NCBI GenBank assembly: GCA_025363575.1
Contig: JANYDM010000199.1
Span: forward strand, 1-26,598
Origin: Betaproteobacteria bacterium
GTDB taxonomy: Bacteria; Pseudomonadota; Gammaproteobacteria; Burkholderiales; SG8-41
Reading direction: 5' to 3'
Length of the DNA: 26,598 bases
In this document: piece by piece, positions 17,710-24,012 of the stretch
How positions within the stretch are numbered: position 1 is the stretch's first letter
How the letters are laid out: each line of letters begins with the position of its first letter
Program-made: the position numbers and the translations under genes
Notes under the pieces: model-generated
What the model saw: the letters and a program-made list of their open reading frames with translations, nothing else
Database searches by the model: none
Told to the model about the DNA's origin: nothing

Positions 17710-17800
17710 CTCACCTTCCCCTTTGCCGCGAAGCAAATCCCCTTGAGGGACAAGGGGAAGCAAGCATAGCGGCGAGGGGCACCCGCGATGGGGATGGGGT
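17710..17800. repeat. GC-rich intergenic palindromic repeat
   Basis: Between the dehydrogenase and selenoprotein genes. It contains a perfect 7-bp stem CCCCTTG / CAAGGGG (17739-17745 and 17751-17757) with G-rich flanks (GCGAGGGGC, GATGGGGATGGGG). Similar in style to 2868-2912. It could form a hairpin in the transcript. Confidence 0.5.
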
Positions 17801-17816
17801 CCACCGAAAAAACTTT

Positions 17817-18875
17817 CTATACCAACGCTGCGACCTTCAACTCTGCGGCGAGCTGCTCGAGACTTTGCCGCAACGGCGCCGGCAACGGAATCCCCGACCG
17901 CGTGCGCTCCTCGCGCTTCGCGTGGCTTTGCTCGCCGGGCAAACGTATCGAGTCGACGCCCGGCAAACGCTTCGAATTGCGAATGTCGCGGATCAACTCA
18001 TCGACGCTCGCCTTAAATGCTCCGAGCTCGCGGAACATCGCGACGTTGATGGCCACAATCACATGACCCGTGTTGGTCGGCGTCGTATCGTCGTTGTTGA
18101 AGTCGACCACGTCGCGTCCCATCGCAGCGCCGTTCAGCGTTCCGGCGAGCAGCCCGAATACCAGCGCGAGCCCGTAACCCTTGTAGCCGCCGATCGGCAG
18201 CAGCAGGCCTTCATTCGCGCGCTTGGGATCGGTAAGCGCTTTGCCCATGCGATCGATCATCCAGCCTTCGGGCATGGTTTCGCCGCGTTGTGCCGCCGTT
18301 TTCACTTTGCCATAGGCAGCGACCGTAGTCGCCATATCGAGAACGATAGGCGGCTCCGTCCCTGCCGGTACGCCGACCGCGATCGGATTCGTCGACAGCA
18401 GCATGTCGAGTCCGCCCCACGCGGCAAGATGGTTCGCATTGCCGACCGCGAGATACAGCCCGATCATATCGTGCGCGATCGGCATGCTGGCATATAACGA
18501 TGCGGGGCCGGCGTGATTGCTTGCCTTGACGCCGACCCATGCCACACCCACGGTCCGCGCTTTCTCGATCGCCCTTTCTGCGGCGAAGCGCATGACGAGA
18601 TGCCCCATGCCATTGTCGCCGTCGACCAGCGCCATGCCCGGCGCCTCGCGCTCGATGCGGATGCTCGGCTTGATGTTCACCGCCCCGCCCTTGATGCGGC
18701 GTATGTATTGCGGCAGGCGGAATACGCCGTGCCCGTCCGCGCCGTTCAGATCTGCGCGGGCCATCAGGTCGGCGATGCCGGCGGCTTCGGTTGCCGAGAT
18801 GCCCACTGCCACGAAGGCACGTTCGATAAATGCTTGCAGTTCAGCTGCGGCTACTGTGCCTGATCCGGATTTCAT
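17817..18875 (-). CDS. Ldh-family (malate/lactate/ureidoglycolate-type) dehydrogenase
   Basis: A 352-residue NAD(P)-dependent oxidoreductase of the Ldh2/MDH2 fold (not the Rossmann LDH). Seen: RADLNGADGHGVFRLPQYI at about residues 40-58, with the conserved substrate-binding His; VKASNHAGPASLYA with the catalytic-region His; STNPIAVGVPAG; IVLDMATTVAAYGKV; GLLLPIGGYKGYGLAL. The family reduces or oxidises 2-hydroxy/2-keto acids; the substrate cannot be told. Its ATG overlaps the stop of the upstream membrane protein gene as ATGA, so translation is probably coupled. It precedes the predicted selenoprotein, suggesting a shared degradative pathway. Confidence 0.92.
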   Translation of the reverse strand: MKSGSGTVAAAELQAFIERAFVAVGISATEAAGIADLMARADLNGADGHGVFRLPQYIRRIKGGAVNIKPSIRIEREAPGMALVDGDNGMGHLVMRFAAERAIEKARTVGVAWVGVKASNHAGPASLYASMPIAHDMIGLYLAVGNANHLAAWGGLDMLLSTNPIAVGVPAGTEPPIVLDMATTVAAYGKVKTAAQRGETMPEGWMIDRMGKALTDPKRANEGLLLPIGGYKGYGLALVFGLLAGTLNGAAMGRDVVDFNNDDTTPTNTGHVIVAINVAMFRELGAFKASVDELIRDIRNSKRLPGVDSIRLPGEQSHAKREERTRSGIPLPAPLRQSLEQLAAELKVAALV

Positions 18876-19372
18876 GGGCGGATTTTATCCGGTTCCACGC
18901 TCTCGCGAACCGGCAGGTGCGGCGCGTGTAGAGATGAATAGAGTACGCAAAACGCGGTGCAGTAGAAAACCATCCAGTGCCCGGAGAATCCGCGAATGAC
19001 CGCAGGCGGCGCATCACTCATCGTTTGCACGCCGCGGGTGGTGGTCAGGATCTGCACGATGAAGTTGCAAACCGCGTAGCCGACGAGCACGTACAGGGCT
19101 TTTCTCATCCACGGCGGACATCCGGACAATGCGACTTTCCAGAAATCATTGCGGTCGGCGTAGCGCGTGGTCTTGATGCAGACGAGCACGGTTGGAATCC
19201 AGACCACGAAGACCCCGATATGCAGGGCCCACACCAACGAACCGCCGGGCAAGGACATCCCGGCCCACGCGATGGCGTGCGCAGCCGCACTCAATGCCAA
19301 GCCGGCGCCGGCAAGCAGTGAGAGGGGATAAAGAAAAGAATTCATAAAAACCGGCCGCGGTACGCGCGCCAT
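18872..19372 (-). CDS. Predicted four-helix membrane protein
   Basis: A 166-residue inner-membrane protein of unrecognised family with about four transmembrane segments (LSLLAGAGLALSAAAHAIAW, ALHIGVFVVWIPTVLVCI, ALYVLVGYAVCNFIVQIL, HWMVFYCTAFCVLYSSL). Its stop overlaps the next start in an ATGA. The start is uncertain: ATG 19372 has AGGGA five bases upstream, ATG 19345 (MNSFLYPL) begins at the first helix without a clear ribosome site, and 19378 is also in frame. Its coupling suggests membership in the dehydrogenase/selenoprotein operon. Confidence 0.75.
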   Translation of the reverse strand: MARVPRPVFMNSFLYPLSLLAGAGLALSAAAHAIAWAGMSLPGGSLVWALHIGVFVVWIPTVLVCIKTTRYADRNDFWKVALSGCPPWMRKALYVLVGYAVCNFIVQILTTTRGVQTMSDAPPAVIRGFSGHWMVFYCTAFCVLYSSLHAPHLPVRESVEPDKIRP

Positions 19373-19389
19373 GCGCATCCCTGTCTATT

Positions 19390-19557
19390 TTAGTTCTTCA
19401 TAAGTGCCGCCGCCGCGGGCCGCGCCATCATATTGTTGCTGTGAAACGCGCCGTGCACCACCTCCAGCCGCCAGCCGAACTCGCACTTTAATTCCGCGGC
19501 GCGCTGCTTCGCCTCCTTGATGAAGTTGTGGCTTACTCTGCACGCGGGGATAAGCAT
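19390..19557 (-). pseudogene. Possible remnant of an alpha/beta-hydrolase C-terminus
   Basis: A 55-codon frame from ATG 19557 ends with GWRLEVVHGAFHSNNMMARPAAAALM. This recalls the last stretch of esterase/hydrolase proteins, where a His in a V-x-G-x-x-H-S/D-N motif completes the triad. The rest of such a protein (nucleophile elbow) is not found upstream, so this is either a remnant or an unrelated small gene. Weak call. Confidence 0.3.
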
Positions 19558-19688
19558 AGTTGCTGTTGCTCCATTGCCTGCCGTCAACTGTACGCACCCG
19601 CGCGATTTGGACGCGCCGCGTAAAAAACGCGGCGATGATGGCGCTCAGCGATCGGCCAGTCATGCGTGGATTAAACTTTGTCCCGGAC

Positions 19689-20240
19689 CTATTGACTGGT
19701 CGTTGGTTCCGGCTTCGGCGATCCCGTCTGGGCGCCACTTCCGCCCGCCGGCACCGAACGCAACCATGCCAAAGTGTCTTTACCGAGCGTAACGGCGATG
19801 CGCTCCATGATCGGGCACGTGCCGCTCATCCCGCCGAAAAATCCCCCGTGCGATCCGCGGTTCAAAACTTTGCTCACGATGGGCTTCGCGTCTTGCATCA
19901 AGTCGGCGCGTATCGTTATGGATTTGGCGCCGCTCCAGTTGCCGCCACCGACACCCTGCACGGCGATGATTGTCAGCAACAGGGATTTATCGCTGCCCCC
20001 GGTTTTCGGATCGGGGGTCGCGACCGACTTTGGATAGAGCGTGCTGACCGCTTTAAAGACATGGTTGCCGATAAGCGCCTCGATTCCGCATTCCCTGCGT
20101 ACGGCAGACACCACCGGCGCATCCTTGTCGTACACCGCGGGGACCTGTATGAAAAGTGTTTCTTCGGCATGCGCACTCACGGCGATTAGCAGCGCCCCGA
20201 TACAGATACCGATCCTGAAGCAGCTTCGCGTTACGCCCAT
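19689..20240 (-). CDS. Secreted/periplasmic protein of unknown function
   Basis: A 183-residue protein starting MGVTRSCFRIGICIG with a signal peptide cut after VSAHA (about residue 25). AGGAA lies about 7 bases before ATG 20240; a longer frame to 20306 lacks this. The mature part has two Cys spaced for a disulfide (RRECGIEALIGNHV and GTCPIMERIAVTLG), a Gly-rich middle (VGGGNWSGAKSITIRADL, GSHGGFFGGMSGTC) and a Pro-rich tail. It resembles conserved hypothetical exported proteins of betaproteobacteria, but I cannot assign a function. Confidence 0.8.
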   Translation of the reverse strand: MGVTRSCFRIGICIGALLIAVSAHAEETLFIQVPAVYDKDAPVVSAVRRECGIEALIGNHVFKAVSTLYPKSVATPDPKTGGSDKSLLLTIIAVQGVGGGNWSGAKSITIRADLMQDAKPIVSKVLNRGSHGGFFGGMSGTCPIMERIAVTLGKDTLAWLRSVPAGGSGAQTGSPKPEPTTSQ

Positions 20241-20336
20241 CTCCGGTTCCTTTAATTGCAACGATGCCTGACCGCGGAGCATGTCATATGCGAGGACATC
20301 TGCCAATCGGGTGCACGGTGCACTGCGCCCGCCGCG

Positions 20337-21272
20337 CTATTCCAGGTGGATATTCGCTTCCTTGACGACGCGCGCCCAGCGCGCAAGGTCCGCCTTGAGG
20401 AATGCGGCGAAGTCCGCCGGCGTACTGGCGACAGGCTCAGCCGCATCGGCGGATATGCGCTGCTCGAGATCGGGCGCGAATAATTCCCTGGCGGCGTCCT
20501 GCTGAAACTTGCGCACGACTTCGGGGGGTGTCGCCTTAGGCGCGAGCACTCCCATCCAGGCGGTGAATTCGTAGCCGGGAACGCCCGACTCCGCGACCGT
20601 CGGCACGTCGGGCAGCGCGCGCGCACGCCGCGGCGTCGTGACTGCCAGCATCCGCAACCTGCCCTGCTTGACGTGCGGCAGCACTGACATCGGGCTGCCG
20701 AACGCGAATTGCATGCGCCCTGCCAGCGTGTCGTTGAGGGCTTGCGGCACGCCTTTATACGGCACATGCAGGACATCGATCCCGGCCATGATGCGTAGCA
20801 GTTCGCCTGCCAGATGGTTCGATGTGCCGTTGCCGCCCGTGCCGAAGTTGAGCTCGCCGGGTTTTGCTTTCGCGAGTGCGATGAGCTCCTGCACAGTGCG
20901 CACCGGCACCGCCGGATGCACGACGAGCACGTTGGATTGCGAGAGCACCTGCGTCACCGCCGCAAAATCGCGCAGCGTGCTGTAAGAAAGCTTGCGGTAC
21001 ACGCTTTCGCGCACCGACAACGCCGATGTGGTGAACAACACGGTGTAGCCGTCGGCCGGCGCTTGCGCCGCAGCTTCGGCACCGACGACGCCGATGCGAT
21101 TGTCGACGATCACCGGCTGGCTCCAGCGCTCGGCGAGTTTCTGCCCGACCAGCCGCGCCACGATGTCGGCGCCGCCGCCCGCCTGCGAAGGCACGATGAC
21201 CCGGATGGGTCGCGAAGGATAGGGTTGGGCAGATACGGCCATCGCCATGCTGGCGAGGAGCACGGCGATCAT
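20337..21272 (-). CDS. Second Bug/TctC-family periplasmic receptor
   Basis: A 311-residue Bug receptor with signal peptide MIAVLLASMAMAVSA and mature YPSRPIRVIVPSQAGGGADIVAR. Other hallmarks: AAQAPADGYTVLFTTS, NFGTGGNGTSNHLAGELL, HVPYKGVPQALNDTLAGRM, DVPTVAESGVPGYE. ATG 21272 is chosen because the frame back to GTG 21311 is made of the direct repeats at 21279-21310. It stands alone without tctAB. It ends 96 bases before the secreted-protein gene on the same strand. Ligand unknown. Confidence 0.9.
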   Translation of the reverse strand: MIAVLLASMAMAVSAQPYPSRPIRVIVPSQAGGGADIVARLVGQKLAERWSQPVIVDNRIGVVGAEAAAQAPADGYTVLFTTSALSVRESVYRKLSYSTLRDFAAVTQVLSQSNVLVVHPAVPVRTVQELIALAKAKPGELNFGTGGNGTSNHLAGELLRIMAGIDVLHVPYKGVPQALNDTLAGRMQFAFGSPMSVLPHVKQGRLRMLAVTTPRRARALPDVPTVAESGVPGYEFTAWMGVLAPKATPPEVVRKFQQDAARELFAPDLEQRISADAAEPVASTPADFAAFLKADLARWARVVKEANIHLE

Positions 21273-21278
21273 TTTTCC

Positions 21279-21310
21279 GGGTATCGGACAGTTTGAATGG
21301 GTATCGGACA
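21279..21310. promoter_or_regulatory. Direct repeat upstream of the second Bug receptor gene
   Basis: GGGTATCGGACA occurs at 21279-21290 and 21299-21310, 20 bases centre to centre (about two helical turns). A related inverted sequence (GGTGTCCGGTTAT) lies near 21371. This could be an operator for a regulator binding one face of DNA. Confidence 0.4.
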
Positions 21311-21638
21311 CAGGTTTGCCGAAAATAATTCGATTGATGAGCTAAGCGCCGACCTCGACGACGCTTGCATGGTGTCCGGTTATTATCGAGCAAATCGGGC
21401 AAGCCCACTGTTGTGCGCTAGTAGTTTGCTGCAAATCAGTGTCCACTTTTCGTGGGAACTCGGGGACTAACGCTGTTCGTGCCGCCGACTGAAGCAACTC
21501 GATCAAATCATGTACTTGCTCGTCGCCCCCTATATCTTCGGGAAGAGCCGGAAGGAAGTCGCCCCAACGAGGCGGCCTTCATTTACGTCCATCGCCAAGG
21601 AAGCGACTTGAGCACGTACGGTGGAAGAAGTCTGTGCC
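21311..21638. other. Boundary region without a confident gene
   Basis: About 330 bases between the Bug receptor and the first attC site. On the - strand a frame is open for about 75 codons (reading GDFLPALPEDI and HDLIELLQSAARTALVPEF) down to a TAG near 21342, but it has no good start. A 36-codon ATG frame starts at the attC end (ATG near 21641, AQTSSTVRAQ) and stops before it. A frameshifted or truncated gene is possible. At 21437-21456 GTGTCCACTTTTCGTGGGAA resembles an IS3-type terminus. Nothing here is safe to annotate as a gene. Confidence 0.4.
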
Positions 21639-21694
21639 ATCTAACCGTCCTGGTGAGCGGTCTTTGAAACGTCCGCTCGATGGAGCGGTTAGGC
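21639..21694 (-). other. attC1
   Basis: 56 bases. On the - strand R'' GCCTAAC, then CGCTCCATCGAGCGGAC, inner stem GAGCGG / CCGCTC, and R' GTTAGAT. The outer arms pair well (TAACCG...TCC with GGA...CGGTTA). It ends the leftmost recognisable cassette; the TAA of the preceding gene is in its R'' box. Confidence 0.85.
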
Positions 21695-22222
21695 GCCGCC
21701 ATTGCGTGGCCCAAGGGCGCCCCCGTTCGCGAAAAGCAGACGGCGGAGCGTCTGTTCGGCGAGGGCGGCCTCACGATTGAAAAACCAGCCGACGACCATA
21801 AACGGCAGCGCAAGCGCCAACGCCGGCAACACCAATATCGGCTGCTCTCTCATTGGGCCGAACATCGATAGCGCCAGCGCGCCGCCCACGACAACTGCGA
21901 ATACGGTCAGGAACAGCAATATGAAAAGCGGCGGACGCAGCTTGACATCGACCGAGTGATCTGCAACCTCGCCGATGATGACGACGACACTGCCGCGAAC
22001 CCGGAACCTGGTACCCGGCGCCTGCAGCAGCCCCAATTTGAAGCGAGCCCCCTCTACGCTGCCAATGAACCATTTGCCGGCAAATTGATCGACCCAGTCT
22101 TTGACGCCAACCGGTCGCAGCGGCGCGATTGCGTTCGTGGATAAGACAACGGCGGACAGTCGATCGATAACCGCGCCGGGTGATTCGGTCGTGACGAAAT
22201 GGAGCGATCTCCCAAAGAACAT
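21689..22222 (-). CDS. Cassette 1: membrane protein of unknown function
   Basis: A 177-residue protein starting at ATG 22222 (MFFGRSLHFVTT), 14 bases after attC2, as expected for a cassette gene; longer in-frame codons run back through the attC and are spurious. The soluble N-terminal half (VIDRLSAVVLS, WVDQFAGKWFIGSVEGARFKL) looks like a small mixed alpha/beta domain. Two hydrophobic helices follow (PPLFILLFLTVFAVVVGGAL and ILVLPALALALPFMVVGWFF) and a short tail. No recognised family. The TAA stop overlaps attC1. Confidence 0.75.
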   Translation of the reverse strand: MFFGRSLHFVTTESPGAVIDRLSAVVLSTNAIAPLRPVGVKDWVDQFAGKWFIGSVEGARFKLGLLQAPGTRFRVRGSVVVIIGEVADHSVDVKLRPPLFILLFLTVFAVVVGGALALSMFGPMREQPILVLPALALALPFMVVGWFFNREAALAEQTLRRLLFANGGALGPRNGGA

Positions 22223-22236
22223 ACTGTGGTGCCGGG

Positions 22237-22317
22237 GCCTACCGTCCGCAATGAGCAACCAAAAAAAGGCGGGCACAAGCCCGCCTTGAATTAGTCTGCT
22301 CCATTGCGCGGTTATGC
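22237..22317 (-). other. attC2, with an intrinsic terminator in its loop
   Basis: 81 bases. R'' is GCATAAC and carries the hicB stop. The arms CGCAATGGAGCA and TGCTCATTGCG pair. The R' box reads GGTAGGC, as if one T of GTTAGGC were lost, so this site may recombine poorly. A strong terminator fills the loop. Confidence 0.75.
22261..22287 (-). terminator. Intrinsic terminator after hicB
   Basis: On the - strand AAGGCGGGC-TTGT-GCCCGCCTT is followed at once by a run of T (seven T in total from the stem end). A textbook rho-independent terminator lying 25 bases beyond the hicB stop. Confidence 0.9.
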
Positions 22318-22524
22318 GGCAACTTCGATGTAATCGACGCTGCTGGATGGCTGAGGAGGTGGAGTTCCGTCTTCTCGAAATCCGGCTATATGAAATTCGA
22401 TCGCTTCGCGAAGAACCACCTCGGTTTCCTTGACCGTGGCGCCCGTGGCAACACAACCCGGAAGATCGGGTACGTAACCGGAAAAATTGTTTTCCGCCTT
22501 TTCAATCACGATCGCGTAGCGCAT
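22312..22524 (-). CDS. hicB: HicB-family antitoxin
   Basis: A 70-residue partial-RNase-H-fold antitoxin: YAIVIEKAENNFSGYVPDLPGCVATGATVKE, then a helix EVVLREAIEFHIAGF. It lacks the C-terminal DNA-binding domain of longer HicB proteins, ending SSVDYIEVAA. It should bind and block HicA. GAGGTG precedes ATG 22524; 8 bases separate it from the hicA stop. The TAA stop is in attC2. Confidence 0.93.
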   Translation of the reverse strand: MRYAIVIEKAENNFSGYVPDLPGCVATGATVKETEVVLREAIEFHIAGFREDGTPPPQPSSSVDYIEVAA

Positions 22525-22532
22525 ATATCACC

Positions 22533-22721
22533 TCACTTCTTGAGTCCAGCTTGCTTGAGGATACTATTTAGTGTGCCGGGTGCCAAATCATCGCTGGGTT
22601 TTCCCGCTACAGTCACCCGGCCAGACTTGATATTGTGCTTGAACTGTCTGTGACTGCCGCGAGTTGCGGCCAAAAACCAGCCGTCGTCCTGAAGTTGCCG
22701 GAGTATTTCACTAACTTTCAT
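22533..22721 (-). CDS. hicA: HicA-family mRNA interferase toxin
   Basis: A 62-residue dsRBD-fold toxin: MKVSEILRQLQDDGWF, the catalytic His24 in RGSHRQFKH, VTVAGKPSDDLAPGTLNSILKQAGL. HicA cleaves mRNA independently of ribosomes. The toxin-first order hicA-hicB is usual. As a cassette, the pair would stabilise the array against loss. The gene starts about 55 bases after attC3. Confidence 0.94.
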   Translation of the reverse strand: MKVSEILRQLQDDGWFLAATRGSHRQFKHNIKSGRVTVAGKPSDDLAPGTLNSILKQAGLKK

Positions 22722-22775
22722 CAGTCCAACATATCAGCATAAATCGCGAAAAACAAAAGCGCTGCTTCTGTTGCG

Positions 22776-22829
22776 GCATAAAGGGCGCGCAGCGGCTTTT
22801 GGGACGTCCGCTCGATGGAGGGGTTAGGC
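22776..22829 (-). other. attC3 (degenerate R' box)
   Basis: 54 bases. R'' GCCTAAC holds the stop of the 136-residue protein; CCTCCATCGAGCGGAC is nearly identical to attC1. Inner stem AGCGG / CCGCT. The expected R' reads TTTATGC rather than GTTATGC, so the crossover G is lost and the site may be inactive. A GTTGGAC just before hicA (about 22724-22730) is an alternative R' but the arms do not pair with it. Confidence 0.65.
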
Positions 22830-23234
22830 CACATTGTGCGACCCGAACACTCGCCGAAAGAGCCAGACAAGCAAGGCCGCCCCAACCAACGCGCCAAAGC
22901 CGAACACCCCGCGGCACAACCAGTCGCCAGCGAACCCGCTGAACAGAGACAGCGAAACGGAGCACTCCCGCGAACCGGGACCGAATGCGATCCACATGGC
23001 GGTGAGCACCAAAGCGGCCACGAACGCGACCGCCAGCCACGACGCCAGGCGCGCATGACCGAGCTCTCGCACGACCACGCTAAGGCCGGCAAAGACAAAG
23101 GCGAGGCATGCTGCGTACGCAACCCAGGCAGGAACATTCAACTGCTCGGGATGCCAACGGATACCGACAGCCGCGGCGACGCCGGCAACGGCGCAAACCC
23201 CGCCGATCAGAGCTGCACTTGAACGCTCGCGCAC
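22824..23234 (-). CDS. Cassette 3: small polytopic membrane protein
   Basis: A 136-residue protein starting GTG 23234 (VRERSSAALIGG) with GGAGG 7 bases upstream; the frame continues open into attC4 and back to 23354 but that part is attC sequence. About four transmembrane helices (ALIGGVCAVAGVAAAVGI, WVAYAACLAFVFAGLSVVV, WLAVAFVAALVLTAMWIAF, GVFGFGALVGAALLVWLF). No recognised family. TAA stop overlaps attC3. Such small membrane proteins are frequent cassette cargo. Confidence 0.75.
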   Translation of the reverse strand: MRERSSAALIGGVCAVAGVAAAVGIRWHPEQLNVPAWVAYAACLAFVFAGLSVVVRELGHARLASWLAVAFVAALVLTAMWIAFGPGSRECSVSLSLFSGFAGDWLCRGVFGFGALVGAALLVWLFRRVFGSHNVA

Positions 23235-23255
23235 CTCAACGCCTCCGAAAATGGG

Positions 23256-23321
23256 GCCTAACGCCGAGCTAACCGGCGCGCGAAGTCTTTGCGCGCGTCC
23301 GCGTTGAACGCGTAGTGATGC
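23256..23321 (-). other. attC4
   Basis: 66 bases. On the - strand it ends GCGCGCCGGTTAGCTCGGC, GTTAGGC, the classic L'-R' layout, and contains TTCAACGCGGACG, the classic L'' layout. The R'' box is GCATCAC instead of RYYYAAC, so the usual TAA stop is missing and the antitoxin gene reads on into the site. Confidence 0.8.
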
Positions 23322-23595
23322 GCCTTTGTGCATCGACCAGGCGACCAGATACAAACTTGTGAAGGACGCTCGCCATAAGAGTTTGGTAAGGAACCCCTTC
23401 CTCTGCGGCCTTCGCTTGCAAACCCTCCAAATCCCGCGATGAAATTCTGATGTTCACGCGTTTGTTCTTAAGTAGCGTAGCCGCCGCCGCCGCTGTAAAC
23501 CGCGCAATCTCGCCTTTCTGATTCCGCCCGGGACTCCATTCGCCACGCTCGAAAGAGGCGAGGATTTCCTGCTCTAACAGTCGTTCGCCGCTCAT
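23269..23595 (-). CDS. Type II antitoxin, ribbon-helix-helix-like (BrnA/CopG type)
   Basis: A 108-residue protein: SGERLLEQEILASFERGEW, then KNKRVNIRISSRDLEGLQAKAAEEG and PYQTLMASVLHKFVSGRLV, the strand-helix-helix pattern of CopG/BrnA antitoxins that bind operator DNA and the toxin. The last 17 residues (92-108, RITTRSTRTRAKTSRAG-like, basic) are encoded by attC4 because its R'' lacks a stop. ATG 23595 is one base after the toxin stop, so translation is coupled. Toxin first, antitoxin second. Confidence 0.85.
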   Translation of the reverse strand: MSGERLLEQEILASFERGEWSPGRNQKGEIARFTAAAAATLLKNKRVNIRISSRDLEGLQAKAAEEGVPYQTLMASVLHKFVSGRLVDAQRRITTRSTRTRAKTSRAG

Positions 23596-23596
23596 G

Positions 23597-23875
23597 TCAC
23601 TTGTCTCCCGATAAAAAATCCCGAGTCGCCTTGCGACTCGGAATAATGCTTTTCAAGAAAATCTCTTGCTCACTTTCAATGTAAGGAACAAGGTATGCAT
23701 ACTCACGTATTCGCACCACAAGCATCTTTTGATGCCCGTACTTTGCCTGATTCGGGTGTTCCATTACTCTGAGAAGACCGCCTTGCGAGATGGCGGAAAG
23801 AATTTCCTCGAACGAAACGCCGCGTTCCGCTTTAAGCGAAAGGCTTTTCTCCGCGCTCCATCTAATGGGCTTCAC
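23597..23875 (-). CDS. BrnT-like type II toxin
   Basis: A 92-residue protein from GTG 23875: KPIRWSAEKSLSLKAERGVSFEEI, HPNQAKYGHQKMLVV, YAYLVPYIESEQEIFLKSIIPSRKATRDFL. The R-G-V-S-F-E-E and S-R-K-A-T motifs match the BrnT/RelE-like ribonuclease group that pairs with ribbon-helix-helix antitoxins. Likely an mRNA-cleaving toxin; the exact subfamily is uncertain, so no symbol is given. Starts 41 bases after attC5. Cassette 4 is this pair. Confidence 0.82.
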   Translation of the reverse strand: MKPIRWSAEKSLSLKAERGVSFEEILSAISQGGLLRVMEHPNQAKYGHQKMLVVRIREYAYLVPYIESEQEIFLKSIIPSRKATRDFLSGDK

Positions 23876-23915
23876 AACGGAGATACTACCACTGTGTGCC
23901 TTATGTGCTCAAGAT

Positions 23916-23993
23916 GTATAACGTTTTAGTTCACCCGAGTGCGCAAGCGGGCGAAGCCCGCTGTAGCACTTCGGGTGCAACGAAGGGTTAGGC
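23916..23993 (-). other. attC5
   Basis: 78 bases. R'' GCCTAAC, arms TTGCACCCGAAGTGC and GCACTCGGGTGAA pair, inner perfect hairpin AGCGGGC-TTC-GCCCGCT, and R' GTTATAC. The preceding gene stops 19 bases before R''. Confidence 0.85.
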
Positions 23994-24012
23994 GTCTCTA
24001 CTGGTAGACACA

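Noticed and set aside
19385..19738. 117-residue Arg/Gln/Gly-rich - strand ORF
   Set aside because: Composition typical of an out-of-frame shadow and overlaps the secreted protein stop.
22824..23354. Longer start for the 136-residue cassette protein
   Set aside because: The N-terminal extension is encoded by attC4 and the antitoxin gene; GTG 23234 has a good ribosome site just inside the cassette.
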